Part shown: positions 26,907-36,669 of the stretch, piece by piece
Layout: every line of letters starts with the position of its first letter
How positions within the stretch are numbered: the first letter of the stretch is position 1
Assembly (NCBI GenBank): GCA_030123585.1
Contig: CP126120.1
Coordinates: 434,001 to 498,000 of the forward strand
Reading direction: 5' to 3'
Source: Rhodanobacteraceae bacterium
Lineage (GTDB): Bacteria; Pseudomonadota; Gammaproteobacteria; Xanthomonadales; Rhodanobacteraceae
Length of the DNA stretch: 64,000 nt
Made by a program: the position numbers and the translations under genes
The notes under the pieces: model-generated
The model's database searches: none
Seen by the model: only the letters and a program-made list of their open reading frames with translations
Told to the model about the DNA's origin: nothing

Positions 26907-29165
26907 ATGATCAAGGATCGCGCAGTTCTGCTCACGTTCATTGCTGCAGCATTTGCCTCGGCGGCTATGCCGCTTGTCGCTCAAAGCGTCAGACAACCGC
27001 CCACGGACATTCCCAGACCCCCGGCCGCGCCGGTGAGGCCAGTAGTGGACGATTATTTCGGCACCAAAGTCACCGACAACTATCGCTGGATGGAGATATC
27101 GCACAGCGCTGAGCTCGCCGCGTGGATGAAGGCGCAGAACGATTACACCCGTGCCGTGCTGGCGAGCATCCCGGGACGGGCGAAACTGCTTGCGCGCATC
27201 AAGGAGCTGGATCGGTCCGCGCCGCCGGTGTTCGCGTTTCGTGCTCCCGATGACCGTTACCTGATCATCAAGCGCGCCGCACCCGGCGGTACGCTGAACC
27301 TCTATTTGCGGCAGGGGCTGCACGGCACCGATCGCCTGCTGGTCGATGCCGCCGCCGTCAAACTGTCCGCGTCGGCGGCAGGCAAGGGCGCCAACACGAT
27401 CACGTTCATCGTGCCCTCGCCGGACGGCCATTATGTGGCGGTGGCGCTGGCGCCGGGCGGTTCGGCACGCGACACGGAAATCCATGTGTTCGACACCACG
27501 ACGGGCCGCGAAACCGGCGACGTGCTTCCACGCGCGATTTCGCGCCTGTTCTTCGACTTCAAGGGCTGGTGGACGGACAAATGGCTGCCGGACGGTCGCG
27601 CATTCGTTTACCTGCAGGGACCGGCGCTGCCGGCGGGTGCGCCGGCCACTGAAGCCGAGCAGAAGGTGACTTGCCGGCTGCACGTGCTGGGCACCAATCC
27701 GTCGAATGATCCGGTGGTCTTTGGCTATGGCGCGGCGCCGTCGATCCATGTCGATTTGCGCTCTGCCTGCGATGTCGCCGTGACACCCGGCTTGCCGTAT
27801 GTGGTTGGAAGGATTCACCTAGACGATCATCACAGCGCGTTCTACATCGAGTCCGTCACCGATCTCGGCAAGACCAACACCGCATGGCGCAGGATCGCGG
27901 ATTTCTCCGACGGCGTGAGCGACGTCGCCATCCACGGCAGCGACTTGTATTTCCTGACGCGCAAAGGCGCGCCGCGCCTCAAGGTCGTTCGCACGGATGT
28001 CGTGCATCCCGATCTGGCCGCGGCGGAAACCGTCGTTCCGCCGAGCCAGGCCGTGGTCGAGAGCATGCACGCCGCCAAGGACGCACTGTACGTGCAGTTG
28101 CTGGACGGCGGCATCTCACGGATGTTGCGCGTTCCCTACGGGCCGCATCCGCGCGTCGAGGAAATTGCATTGCCCTACCAGGGTGCGATCCGCACGCGGC
28201 AAGCCGATCCGCGCATTCCGGGCATGCTGATGGCACTCACGACCTGGACGCGTGCCAATCAGTACTACGCGTACGATCCGGTCGCGCGCCGCGTCATCGG
28301 CACGGGTCTCCAGCCACGGGGGCCGTACGATGATCCCGCCGATCTCACCTCCGTCGAGGTGCAGGTGCGAAGCCATGACGGGGCCATGGTTCCGCTTTCC
28401 ATCGTTTACCGGAAAGGCATCAAGCTCGACGGATCGAACCCGGCGTGGCTCGAGGGGTACGGCAACAACGGCATCTCGCTGCTTCCCGATTTCCAGCCGA
28501 TTGACCTCGCGTGGTACGAGCAGGGCGGCATCTACGCGGTTTGCCACGCGCGCGGCGGCGGTGAATACGGCGACCCGTGGCGCCTGGGTGGTCAGGGCCC
28601 GACCAAGGCGAATACCTGGCGCGACTTTATCGCCTGCGCGCAATACCTGATCGAAAAGAAATACACCTCACCGGCACACCTTGCAGGCATGGGCGTGAGT
28701 GCAGGAGGCATCCTCGTCGGACGGGCGATCACGGAGCGCCCGGACCTGTTCGCGGCAGCGATCGACTCGGTGGGCCTGACGGACACCTTGCGTGTCGAAA
28801 CCGAGGCGCATGGCACGTTCTTCATTCGCCTGGGCGGGGATGTGAAAACCAAAGCCGGGTTCGACGCGCTATACGCGATGAGCGCCTACGCGCACGTGCA
28901 GGATGGAACCCGCTATCCCGCGGTATTGCTGCTGACCGGCATCAACGATCCGCGCAACGACCCGTGGCAGGTGGCCAAGATGGCGGCGCGCCTGCAGGCC
29001 GCGACCGCGAGCGGCAAGCCGGTTCTGCTGCGAGTCGACTATCACGGCGGGCATGGCGCGAGTCCGATAACCGCCAGCGAGCGCCAGATCGAGGAATCCT
29101 GGGCGGACCAATGGAGTTTCCTGTTGTGGCAGCTCGGCGCGCCGGGATTCCAGCCGCGGAAATGA
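26907..29165 (+). CDS. Secreted prolyl-oligopeptidase-family (S9A) serine peptidase
   Basis: 752 residues with a signal peptide at 1-27. Residues about 50-430 form the beta-propeller gate region; the C-terminal part is the alpha/beta-hydrolase. Catalytic residues, by position: Ser598 in GMGVSAGG, Asp681 in LTGINDPR with the substrate-binding Arg683, and His716 in GGHGAS. The usual DDR reads DPR here, so one flanking acid is changed. Prolyl oligopeptidases cut small peptides after proline; this one would act in the periplasm or outside. Start chosen at the ATG giving the signal peptide. The gene ends 21 bases before the end of lpxA, which is on the other strand. Confidence 0.93.
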   Translation: MIKDRAVLLTFIAAAFASAAMPLVAQSVRQPPTDIPRPPAAPVRPVVDDYFGTKVTDNYRWMEISHSAELAAWMKAQNDYTRAVLASIPGRAKLLARIKELDRSAPPVFAFRAPDDRYLIIKRAAPGGTLNLYLRQGLHGTDRLLVDAAAVKLSASAAGKGANTITFIVPSPDGHYVAVALAPGGSARDTEIHVFDTTTGRETGDVLPRAISRLFFDFKGWWTDKWLPDGRAFVYLQGPALPAGAPATEAEQKVTCRLHVLGTNPSNDPVVFGYGAAPSIHVDLRSACDVAVTPGLPYVVGRIHLDDHHSAFYIESVTDLGKTNTAWRRIADFSDGVSDVAIHGSDLYFLTRKGAPRLKVVRTDVVHPDLAAAETVVPPSQAVVESMHAAKDALYVQLLDGGISRMLRVPYGPHPRVEEIALPYQGAIRTRQADPRIPGMLMALTTWTRANQYYAYDPVARRVIGTGLQPRGPYDDPADLTSVEVQVRSHDGAMVPLSIVYRKGIKLDGSNPAWLEGYGNNGISLLPDFQPIDLAWYEQGGIYAVCHARGGGEYGDPWRLGGQGPTKANTWRDFIACAQYLIEKKYTSPAHLAGMGVSAGGILVGRAITERPDLFAAAIDSVGLTDTLRVETEAHGTFFIRLGGDVKTKAGFDALYAMSAYAHVQDGTRYPAVLLLTGINDPRNDPWQVAKMAARLQAATASGKPVLLRVDYHGGHGASPITASERQIEESWADQWSFLLWQLGAPGFQPRK

Positions 29166-29186
29166 TCACGTTTGATTGCGGAGCGC

Positions 29187-29975
29187 TCAGCGCACCAGCG
29201 ATCGTTCGCTGCGGTCGATGAAGTCGCAGAACGCGCGCACGTCCGCGCTGGCCTCGACCTGTTCGGCCAGCGCGGCGCGTGCTTCGTCCAGCGTCTTGTG
29301 CGACATGTAGAGCGTGCGGTACGCGCGCTTGATCGCGGCGATGCGTGCGGCGTCGAAGCCGCGCCGCTTCAGGCCCTCGGCGTTGACGCCGCGCGGGACT
29401 GCGAACTGGCCGGCGACGTAGATGAAAGGCGGCACGTCGCGGTTGATCGCCGAGTACATCGCGGCGAACGCATGCGCGCCGATCTTGCAGAACTGGTGCA
29501 CGCCCGCGAAGCCGCCCAGCACCACCCAGTCGCCCAGTTCGACGTGGCCCGCGAGCGTGGCGTTGTTGGCGAGGATGGTGTGGCTGCCGACGTTGCAGTC
29601 GTGCGCCACGTGCACGTAGGCCATGATCCAGTTGTCGTCGCCGATCCGGGTGATGCCGCCGCCTTCGGCGGTGCCGCGGTTGATCGTGACGAATTCGTGG
29701 AAGGTGTTGCCGTCGCCGATCAGGAGTTCGCTGCGCTCACCCTTGTATTTCTTGTCCTGCGGGTCGCCGCCGATCGCGGCGTAGGCGTGGATGTGGTTGT
29801 CGCGGCCGATCCGGGTCGGGCCCTGGATCAGGGCGTGTGCGCCGATGCGGCTTCCGGGACCGATCTCGACTTCGGCGCCGATCACCGCGTACGGCCCGAC
29901 GCTGACGTCGTCGGCGAGCCTGGCGCCCGGATCGACGATCGCCGAGGGATGGATGTCGGAGCGCGCCGGATTCAC
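29187..29975 (-). CDS. lpxA: UDP-N-acetylglucosamine acyltransferase
   Basis: LpxA adds the 3-hydroxyacyl chain to UDP-GlcNAc, the first step of lipid A synthesis. The product has left-handed beta-helix hexapeptide repeats ([26 protein letters not shown]) and the catalytic His in [12 protein letters not shown] chose the GTG at 29975: it overlaps the fabZ stop as GTGA and gives 262 residues, the E. coli length. A GTG at 29993 would add six residues. Normally lpxB follows immediately; here the next gene is a convergent peptidase. Confidence 0.97.
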   Translation of the reverse strand: MNPARSDIHPSAIVDPGARLADDVSVGPYAVIGAEVEIGPGSRIGAHALIQGPTRIGRDNHIHAYAAIGGDPQDKKYKGERSELLIGDGNTFHEFVTINRGTAEGGGITRIGDDNWIMAYVHVAHDCNVGSHTILANNATLAGHVELGDWVVLGGFAGVHQFCKIGAHAFAAMYSAINRDVPPFIYVAGQFAVPRGVNAEGLKRRGFDAARIAAIKRAYRTLYMSHKTLDEARAALAEQVEASADVRAFCDFIDRSERSLVR

Positions 29976-30439
29976 CGGGTGGTTTCCGCGCACATCAGTT
30001 CGCAGGTGGCCGCGTCCTTGCCGTCCACCACCGCGCGCGCGGTGAAGATGCCCATGCCGCGAAGCAGGCGCTTCAGTTGCACTTCGAGGCGCAACTGGTC
30101 GCCCGGCACGACCGGCTTGAGAAAGCGCGCGTTGTCGACCTTGGCGAGATAGAAGATCCGGTCGTCCTTGTCGGTGTGGGCGCCCGACAGCCCGATCAGC
30201 AGTCCGGATGCCTGCGCCAGCGCCTCGACGATCAGCACGCCGGGCATCACCGGATGGCTGGGGAAGTGGCCCTGGAAGAACGGCTCGTTGAGCGTGACGT
30301 TCTTGATCGCGACGATGTCCCTGCCGGGCGTGAGCTCGATGACGCGGTCGACCAGCAGGAACGGGTAGCGGTGCGGCAGGATGGCCGCGATCCGTTCGGC
30401 GTCGACCGGCAGGCTCACGGGGGCGGTGGTGTCGTTCAT
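29972..30439 (-). CDS. fabZ: 3-hydroxyacyl-ACP dehydratase FabZ
   Basis: 155 residues. Dehydrates 3-hydroxyacyl-ACP in fatty-acid elongation. The hot-dog fold motifs are complete: [34 protein letters not shown] with catalytic His and Glu, and the [11 protein letters not shown] block. Its ATG shares one base with the lpxD stop (TGATG), and its own stop overlaps the lpxA start. This lpxD-fabZ-lpxA order balances lipid A and phospholipid synthesis, because FabZ and LpxA compete for the same acyl pool. Confidence 0.98.
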   Translation of the reverse strand: MNDTTAPVSLPVDAERIAAILPHRYPFLLVDRVIELTPGRDIVAIKNVTLNEPFFQGHFPSHPVMPGVLIVEALAQASGLLIGLSGAHTDKDDRIFYLAKVDNARFLKPVVPGDQLRLEVQLKRLLRGMGIFTARAVVDGKDAATCELMCAETTR

Positions 30440-31485
30440 CAACTGCGGTCCTTGGTCAAAGCTTCCAGTTGTTTTTCCAGCGCGGCGATGCGGCGCGCCA
30501 TCGCGTCGAGCTGGCGCATGCGCGCGGCGTTGCGGCGCCACGTGCGATTTTCCTCGATGGGCGCGCCTGAAGAATACACGCCGGGTTCGCGGATGGAATG
30601 GGTCACCAGCGTCATCGCGGTGATGGTAACGCCGTCGGCCACTTCGAGGTGGCCCAGCACGCCGGCGCTGCCGCCGATCAGGCAGTTGCGGCCGATCGTC
30701 GCGCTGCCCGCGACGGCCGCGCAGCCGGCCAGCGCGCTGTGCGCGCCGATGCGGACGTTGTGCGCGATCTGGATCTGGTTGTCGAGGCGCACGTCGTCTT
30801 CCAGCACCGTGTCTTCGAGCGCGCCGCGGTCGATCGTGGTGTTGGCGCCGATTTCGCAGTCGTCGCCGATGCGCACGCCGCCGAGCTGCGGCACCTTGAC
30901 CCAGCCGCCTTCGCCGCGCGCAAGGCCGAATCCGTCCGCGCCCAGCACCGCGCCGGCGTGGATCAGCACGCGCTTGCCGAGCACCACGCGCGTGACCAGC
31001 GTGACACGCGCGCCGAGTTGCGACTGCGCACCGACCGTGCAGCCGGGGCCGATCACGCAGTGCGGACCCAGCACCGCGCCGGCTTCGATGGCCGCGCCGG
31101 CTTCGACCACGCAATACGGCCCCACGCTGGCGGAAGGGTCGATCCTTGCAGCGGCCGCGATCGTGGCCGAGGGATGGATGCCGGGCGCGGGCGCGGGCAC
31201 GTTTTCGAACAGGGCCGCGAGCCGCGCGTAGGCGAGGTAGGGATCCTTCGCGATCAGCACCGGCGACGGACTCGCATCGGCATGCTCGGCATGCAGCACC
31301 ACCACGCCGGCGTGCGTGTGTGCGAGGTCGGCGGCGTAGCGCGGGTTGGCGAGAAAGGCCAACTGGTCGCCACGTGCGCGCGCCAGCGGGGCGACGCCGC
31401 GGATCACGCGCGTCGCGTCGCCGCACGCTTCAAGTCCGAAGCGTGAGGCCAGTTCGTCGATGCGATAGCCGGTTGGTCGTTCCAT
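30439..31485 (-). CDS. lpxD: UDP-3-O-(3-hydroxyacyl)glucosamine N-acyltransferase
   Basis: 348 residues. LpxD adds the second acyl chain to the glucosamine, the third step of lipid A synthesis. N-terminal uridine-binding domain ([22 protein letters not shown]), then hexapeptide repeats of the beta-helix from about 100 to 310, with the catalytic His in [10 protein letters not shown], and a C-terminal helix ([20 protein letters not shown]). The usual upstream neighbour skp is missing: bamA ends 165 bases upstream, and the gap carries a repeat. Confidence 0.97.
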   Translation of the reverse strand: MERPTGYRIDELASRFGLEACGDATRVIRGVAPLARARGDQLAFLANPRYAADLAHTHAGVVVLHAEHADASPSPVLIAKDPYLAYARLAALFENVPAPAPGIHPSATIAAAARIDPSASVGPYCVVEAGAAIEAGAVLGPHCVIGPGCTVGAQSQLGARVTLVTRVVLGKRVLIHAGAVLGADGFGLARGEGGWVKVPQLGGVRIGDDCEIGANTTIDRGALEDTVLEDDVRLDNQIQIAHNVRIGAHSALAGCAAVAGSATIGRNCLIGGSAGVLGHLEVADGVTITAMTLVTHSIREPGVYSSGAPIEENRTWRRNAARMRQLDAMARRIAALEKQLEALTKDRS

Positions 31486-31539
31486 TCGCCGCGTCGAATG
31501 ATGTCGAAACAGCCAGAAGCAAATGCTGTCCGCGAAGTA

Positions 31540-31615
31540 CGCAAAAACGCGAAGGCAGCGAAAAGCGAATCCGGTTCTTGCTCCTGCTTTCTTTGCGCCC
31601 TTCGCGTTCTTTGCG
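31540..31615. repeat. Imperfect inverted repeat in the skp slot
   Basis: Left arm 31540-31567 (CGCAAAAACGCGAAGG followed by a less conserved tail) and right arm 31588-31615 (ending CCTTCGCGTTCTTTGCG) pair with one gap and a few mismatches around a 20-base loop. It lies between bamA and lpxD, where skp would be. I recognise this GCGAA/TTCGC type from other proteobacterial intergenic regions. Confidence 0.65.
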
Positions 31616-31650
31616 GATTGCCCTGCTTTTCGCCCCCCTGTGTCGCCGGC

Positions 31651-34062
31651 TCAGAACGTGCGGCCGAAGTAGAACTGCAGGCGTTCCTCGAACGGCTTGT
31701 CGCCGGGCTTGTCGCGCACGGGTTGGGCGAGGTTGATCACGATCGGGCCGACCGGCGCGATCCATTGCAGCGAGATGCCCACCGAAGCGCGCAGTTCCGA
31801 GGCCTGGAAGTCGCCGTAGTTCGCATAGACGTTGCCGGTGTCGGCGAACAGCGAGATGCGCGCCTTGTTGTTGTCCTTGAAGAACGGCAACACCAGTTCG
31901 GCGCTGCCCAGCACCTTGAAGGAGCCGCCGACCGGCTGCGGCCGATAGAAGCTGCCGCCCATGCAGGAATTGTTCACTGCGATCGCGGTCTTGTCGGGCT
32001 GGCCGTTGGCGTCGATCAGGCCCGAACAGATGCGCGGGCCCAGGGTGTTGTCCTGGAAGCCGCGCACGTCGCGCACGCCGCCCGCGTAGTAGTTCTGGAA
32101 GAACGGGAACGACATCGTGTGGATGACGCCGTCGGCGTCGGCGTACTGCACCGCGATGTCCTTGGAGTATGCCTTGCCGTAACCCAGGGTGCCCGACAGG
32201 TGCCCCACGAAGCCCAGCGGCAGTTCGAAATAGTCGCTGCTCGCCAGCGTCAGCTTGTAGTACGGCACCGTGCCGCCGGGCAGGCCGATCTCGGCGCTGA
32301 TTTGCTGCAGGCCTCCACGGGTGGGTTTGAAGAATTTGTTGAGCGTGTCGTGTGCGTAGGACAGGGTCAGCGGCGTGTTGTGGATGGTGTAGTGGCCAAC
32401 CTTGTTGATCTGGTCGAAGAATACCTGCGGCGTGTAGCCCGGAATCAGGTCCAGCCTGGTCTTGTTGATGCCGATGCCGGCGTTGACGCTGTCGGTTTCG
32501 CTGATCGGGAAACTGAGGTAAGTCGAGAACGCGTCGGTGTCGGAGAGGTAGGACGCGATGTTCTGCTCGCCCTGGTTCAACTTCAGCACGCTGGCGTTGT
32601 AACCGATGCCGATGCCGCTGTCGGTGAGGTAGGGGTCGAAGAACGACACGGTGTACTGCTTCAGGAACAGGCTCTTCTGGAACGTCGCGGAAACGCTGTT
32701 GCCGGTGCCGAGGAAGTTGTTGTTGGAGATCGAGGTGCTGAGGATGATGCCCGACACCTGCGAATAGCCGACGCCGAACTGGAACTGGCCGGAGGACTCC
32801 TCGCTCACCTTGACGTTGAGGTCGACCTGGTCGGTCGTGCCCGGCACCTTGACGGTGTCGATGTTGACGTCCTTGAAGAAGCCGAGGCGTTGCAGGCGCA
32901 CCTTGGAGCGGTCGATCGCGGCCTGCGAGTACCACGCGCCCTCGTACTGGCGCATCTCGCGGCGCAGGACCTGGTCCTGGGTGCTGGTGTTGCCCTTGAA
33001 GTTGATCCGGCGCACGTACACGCGCGGGCCCGGATCGACGAAGAAGGTGAGGTCGACGGTGTGGTCCTTCTCGTCCACCTTCGGGATCGGCGAAACCTTG
33101 GCGAAGGCGTAGCCGATGTTGGACAGCACGTCGGTGATGGCGTCGGCCGACAGCTCGATGCTGTGGCGGTCGAACACCTCGCCGGGCTTGATGCGCAGCA
33201 CCTTGCGCAGGGCCTCTTCGGGCAGGATCAGGGTGCCCAGCAGGTGGATGTCGGAGATCTTGAAGATCTCGCCTTCGTGGATGGCCGCGGCGATGTAGAT
33301 GTTCTGCTTGTTCGGGCTGATGGTGACCTGCGCCGAGTTGATGTTGAAATCGGCGTAGCCGCGGTCGAGGTAGTACGAGGAGAGCTTGGTCAGGTCGCCG
33401 GAGAGTTTCTCGCGCGAATACTGGTCGTTGCTGGAGTACCACGAGGTCCAGTTGGGCGTGCCCGATTCCCAGTCGTCGCGGATCTGGCTGTCGGTGAACG
33501 CGTGGTTGCCGACGATGTTGATTTCCTGGATCTTGGCGGCCTTGCCTTCGTGGATCTCGATGTCGATCGCGACGCGGTTGCGGTCGAGGTTGGTGACGTG
33601 CGGTTCGACCGTGACGTTGTACTTGCCGCGGTCGTTGTATTGCGAGACGAGTTGCTGCTGGACCTGGTCCAGCGTCAGGCGGTCGAAGGTCTGGCCCTCG
33701 GCGAGGCCCGCGGACTTCAGCCCCTTGAGCAACTGGTCGGTCTTGATGTCCTTGTTGCCGTGCACGGTGATGCTGGCGATGGAAGGACGTTCCTGCACCT
33801 TCACGATCAGGATGTCGCCCTGGCGCTCCAGTTGCACGTCGTTGAAGAAGCCGGTCTTGAACAGGGCCTGGATGGCCTTCTGCGCGGTGGCATCGGTCAT
33901 GGTCTGGCCGGGTTCGATCGGCAGGTAGGAGAGCACCGTGCCGGCCGCGATGCGTTGCAGGCCCTCGATGCGGATGTCGCTGACCGTGAACGGCTGGAAG
34001 GCGTAGGCCGCCACGGGCACGGAAAGGGCGGCGAACAGGATCAGTGCGGCGACTCGCTTCAT
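31651..34062 (-). CDS. bamA: Outer-membrane protein assembly factor BamA
   Basis: 803 residues. Signal peptide 1-21, five POTRA domains to about 425 (each with a GF or GY motif: FKTGFFNDV, LDRGYADFN, NIGYAFAKV, LQRLGFFKDV), then the 16-strand barrel with the VRGF motif (GGVRDVRGFQDNTLG) and a C-terminal Phe (FYFGRTF). It inserts beta-barrel proteins into the outer membrane, with lipoprotein partners encoded elsewhere. rseP lies 144 bases upstream on the same strand. Confidence 0.98.
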   Translation of the reverse strand: MKRVAALILFAALSVPVAAYAFQPFTVSDIRIEGLQRIAAGTVLSYLPIEPGQTMTDATAQKAIQALFKTGFFNDVQLERQGDILIVKVQERPSIASITVHGNKDIKTDQLLKGLKSAGLAEGQTFDRLTLDQVQQQLVSQYNDRGKYNVTVEPHVTNLDRNRVAIDIEIHEGKAAKIQEINIVGNHAFTDSQIRDDWESGTPNWTSWYSSNDQYSREKLSGDLTKLSSYYLDRGYADFNINSAQVTISPNKQNIYIAAAIHEGEIFKISDIHLLGTLILPEEALRKVLRIKPGEVFDRHSIELSADAITDVLSNIGYAFAKVSPIPKVDEKDHTVDLTFFVDPGPRVYVRRINFKGNTSTQDQVLRREMRQYEGAWYSQAAIDRSKVRLQRLGFFKDVNIDTVKVPGTTDQVDLNVKVSEESSGQFQFGVGYSQVSGIILSTSISNNNFLGTGNSVSATFQKSLFLKQYTVSFFDPYLTDSGIGIGYNASVLKLNQGEQNIASYLSDTDAFSTYLSFPISETDSVNAGIGINKTRLDLIPGYTPQVFFDQINKVGHYTIHNTPLTLSYAHDTLNKFFKPTRGGLQQISAEIGLPGGTVPYYKLTLASSDYFELPLGFVGHLSGTLGYGKAYSKDIAVQYADADGVIHTMSFPFFQNYYAGGVRDVRGFQDNTLGPRICSGLIDANGQPDKTAIAVNNSCMGGSFYRPQPVGGSFKVLGSAELVLPFFKDNNKARISLFADTGNVYANYGDFQASELRASVGISLQWIAPVGPIVINLAQPVRDKPGDKPFEERLQFYFGRTF

Positions 34063-34206
34063 CGTCGGTTCCAGAACTCAGGGATTGCCACGCGAACCGT
34101 GCATCGTACAGGCGCGGCCGCGCACGGGAAAGCGGCGTGGATCAAACGGCACGGGCGTGGAATCCGGTGCCGGGGCGTGGATGCGGCGTCGCAACGGGCC
34201 TGGCCT

Positions 34207-35580
34207 TCATGACGGGATGTGCAGGACGCGCAGGATGTCGTTGTAGAAGGCCAGTCCCATCAGCATCACCAGCAGCGCCATGCCCATGTACTGGCCGGCC
34301 GCCATCGCGCGCTCGGACAAGGGGCTGCCCTTGACCAGTTCGATCGCGTAATAGAGCAGGTGGCCGCCGTCGAGGATCGGGATCGGCAGCAGGTTCATGA
34401 TGCCGAGGCTGAGCGAGATGATGCCAAGGAAATACAGGAACCACGCCGGGCCCATTTCCGCCGAGGTCTGGGCGTACTGCGCGATGGAAATGGGACCCGA
34501 GAGGTTGGACAGCGACGCCGAGCCGGTCAGCATGTGGCCCAGCATCGTCACGGTGGTGGCGGTGAGGTCCCACATCTGGCCGAGCGCGGCGGGAACCGCT
34601 TCGAGTGGGCCGCGCCGCAGCACGGTGTCGTATTTCGCGGTCGCGACCCTGGCGTAGATGCCGATCGCCCATACCTGGCTGCCGTCGGGCTCGCGGGTCA
34701 GGCGCGGCTGCAGGGCCAGGTTCATGCGCCGGCCGTCGCGTTCGACCACCAGCGCGAGCGTGCGGCCGGGACCGGCGTCGCGGCGCGTGGCCTCGGTCAA
34801 CTGGTTCCAGTCGCCGATCGCCGTACCGTCGATGCTGAGCACGCGATCGCCGGGTTTCAGCCCGGCGGCTTCGGCCGCGCCGCCCGGTGCCAGTTTTCCG
34901 ACCACCGGCGGCAAGGTGCGTTGCAGCGGCACCATTCCGGTCTGCTCGATGATGGACTGGTCGCTGGGATGCGGCGGCAGCTTGTCGAAGTGCAGCACGT
35001 GGGTCTGCACGGCGCCGGACGGCGTGCGCACCTGCAGCGGCGTGACCTGGCGCGTCTGCGCCGCCTGGGCCAGCGCGAGCCCGAGGTCGGTCCAGTTGGA
35101 AATCGCCTGCCCGTCGACGCTCAGCACGCGGTCGCCGCGCTGGATGCCGGCCTGCGCGGCCAGATGGCTGACGTCGCCCACCAGCGGCTGGAAATCCGGT
35201 TTGCCGATCACCAGCATGGCCCAGAACGCGGCCACTGCGAAGATCAGGTTGAAAGCCGGGCCGGCCAGCACGATCAGGAAGCGTTGCCAGATCGGCTTGC
35301 CGGTGAATTCGCGCGGACGGTCTTGCGACGCGACCTCGCCTTCGCGCGCGTCCAGCATCTTCACGTAGCCGCCCAGCGGAATCCACGCAATGCAGTACTC
35401 GGTGCCGTCCTTGCCGTGCCACGACTTGATCGGCTTGCCGAAGCCCACCGAAAAGCGCAGCACCTTGACGCCGCAGCGGCGCGCCACCCAGAAATGGCCG
35501 AACTCGTGGAAGGTCACCAGAATGCCGAGGGTGACGATCATCCACCAGGCCGAGCCGAGGATGTTCAGGAAACTGCTCAT
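34207..35580 (-). CDS. rseP: RIP metalloprotease RseP
   Basis: 457 residues. Site-2 protease of the inner membrane that releases sigma-E after DegS-type cleavage of its anti-sigma. HEFGH zinc motif with His25, Glu26 and His29; the second zinc site motif LLPIPILDGGHLL in the third membrane segment; two PDZ domains at about 128-200 and 225-300 (GIQRGDRVLSVDG, GLKPGDRVLSIDG). I chose the ATG at 35580; an upstream ATG at 35622 adds 14 residues without membrane character. Confidence 0.96.
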   Translation of the reverse strand: MSSFLNILGSAWWMIVTLGILVTFHEFGHFWVARRCGVKVLRFSVGFGKPIKSWHGKDGTEYCIAWIPLGGYVKMLDAREGEVASQDRPREFTGKPIWQRFLIVLAGPAFNLIFAVAAFWAMLVIGKPDFQPLVGDVSHLAAQAGIQRGDRVLSVDGQAISNWTDLGLALAQAAQTRQVTPLQVRTPSGAVQTHVLHFDKLPPHPSDQSIIEQTGMVPLQRTLPPVVGKLAPGGAAEAAGLKPGDRVLSIDGTAIGDWNQLTEATRRDAGPGRTLALVVERDGRRMNLALQPRLTREPDGSQVWAIGIYARVATAKYDTVLRRGPLEAVPAALGQMWDLTATTVTMLGHMLTGSASLSNLSGPISIAQYAQTSAEMGPAWFLYFLGIISLSLGIMNLLPIPILDGGHLLYYAIELVKGSPLSERAMAAGQYMGMALLVMLMGLAFYNDILRVLHIPS

Positions 35581-35708
35581 GCGGTCGCAACCAGCGGTTT
35601 TCGGGACTTCATCATAAGGCAATCGGCCTGAAGCGCTGGTGTGCGCATCGGTTCATCGACCGCGAAGGCTTGCCTCAAGTTCCGGAGCGGCTGTTGTGGA
35701 ATGCCAGG

Positions 35709-35742
35709 CCACGGAGCTCTTGGCCATGGACGGCGGCTCTCG
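35709..35742. repeat. Repeat fragment in the dxr slot
   Basis: The stretch around GAGCTCTTGGCCATGG and the following GGCGGCTCTC recurs in fuller copies at 51451-51537 and, inverted or diverged, at 49157-49226 and 55783-55853. It lies in the 242-base gap between rseP and cdsA, where dxr stands in most relatives. Nothing in that gap resembles DXR in any frame. Confidence 0.6.
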
Positions 35743-35822
35743 AGGCCGTTCTGGTGCATGTGACTCGAAGTGGCCCGGATGCACGATCCCGCCGGTGATG
35801 CAGCGATCAGGGATGATCGCAC

Positions 35823-36656
35823 CTACAACCCCATCAGGAATTTTCCCAGCGCGAACACCGGCAACGCCGCGACGAGGGAATCCATGCGGTCGAACACGCC
35901 GCCGTGGCCAGGAAACATGGTGCCGGAATCCTTCACCCCGGCGTGGCGCTTGATCAGGCTTTCGAACAGGTCGCCCACGATCGAGAACAATACCGTCAAC
36001 AGCGCCAGCACGACGATTGCGGGCAGCAGGTCGGTGGGCACGTGCAGCAGGGCACCACCGACCAGGCCCACGACGCCCGAACACACCAGCGCGCCGTACA
36101 CGCCTTCGCGGGTCTTGCCGGGGCTGATCGCGGGCGCCAGCTTGGTGTGCCCCCAGCGGCGACCGGCGGAGTACGCGCCGATGTCGGCGGCGAACACGAT
36201 GCAGGCGAAGAGCAGCACCCACCATTCGCCGCGTCCGGTATTCGGTCTTGCCATGTCGCCGTGCATCACCACCACCGCGCACCACGCCGGCACGATTACC
36301 AATGCGCCTGCCAGCAACTTGAGCAGGGCGTGTCCGCGCGTGGGTTCCGCGCCGAAGCGATGGTGCGTGAGCCACGCCAGCGCCAGCAGCCACCACAGCA
36401 AGCCGGCCAGCACCGGCAGCCACCACCACGGCGTCTTGCAGACATGCCAGAGCAGGGCGAACAGGATCGCGTAGCCGAGCAGCGCGGCCAGCCGGAGCGG
36501 GTAGCCGCGCACCCCGGACATGCGGGTCCATTCCCACATCCCCAGCAGGAAGATCAGGCCCAGCAGGGTCGCGAACACCGACGCCTTGGTGAGGAAGATC
36601 AGCGCGACGATCAGCGGCGCGAGGACGATGGAGGTGATGACGCGCTGCTTCAGCAT
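35823..36656 (-). CDS. cdsA: Phosphatidate cytidylyltransferase
   Basis: 277 residues with about eight membrane helices. Makes CDP-diacylglycerol from phosphatidic acid and CTP. The family signature is intact near the C-terminus: SLIKRHAGVKDSG followed by FPGHGGVFDRMDS. Upstream, uppS ends 13 bases away on the same strand. Downstream, rseP follows after 242 bases instead of the usual dxr. Confidence 0.97.
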   Translation of the reverse strand: MLKQRVITSIVLAPLIVALIFLTKASVFATLLGLIFLLGMWEWTRMSGVRGYPLRLAALLGYAILFALLWHVCKTPWWWLPVLAGLLWWLLALAWLTHHRFGAEPTRGHALLKLLAGALVIVPAWCAVVVMHGDMARPNTGRGEWWVLLFACIVFAADIGAYSAGRRWGHTKLAPAISPGKTREGVYGALVCSGVVGLVGGALLHVPTDLLPAIVVLALLTVLFSIVGDLFESLIKRHAGVKDSGTMFPGHGGVFDRMDSLVAALPVFALGKFLMGL

Positions 36657-36669
36657 CGTTCGGAGGCCT

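Noticed and set aside
31498..34212. A 904-codon plus-strand frame
   Set aside because: Antisense to bamA; composition is that of a complementary shadow with no domain.
35581..35822. Degraded dxr remnant in the rseP-cdsA gap
   Set aside because: No frame in either direction shows DXR motifs, and the 242 bases are partly explained by a dispersed repeat.
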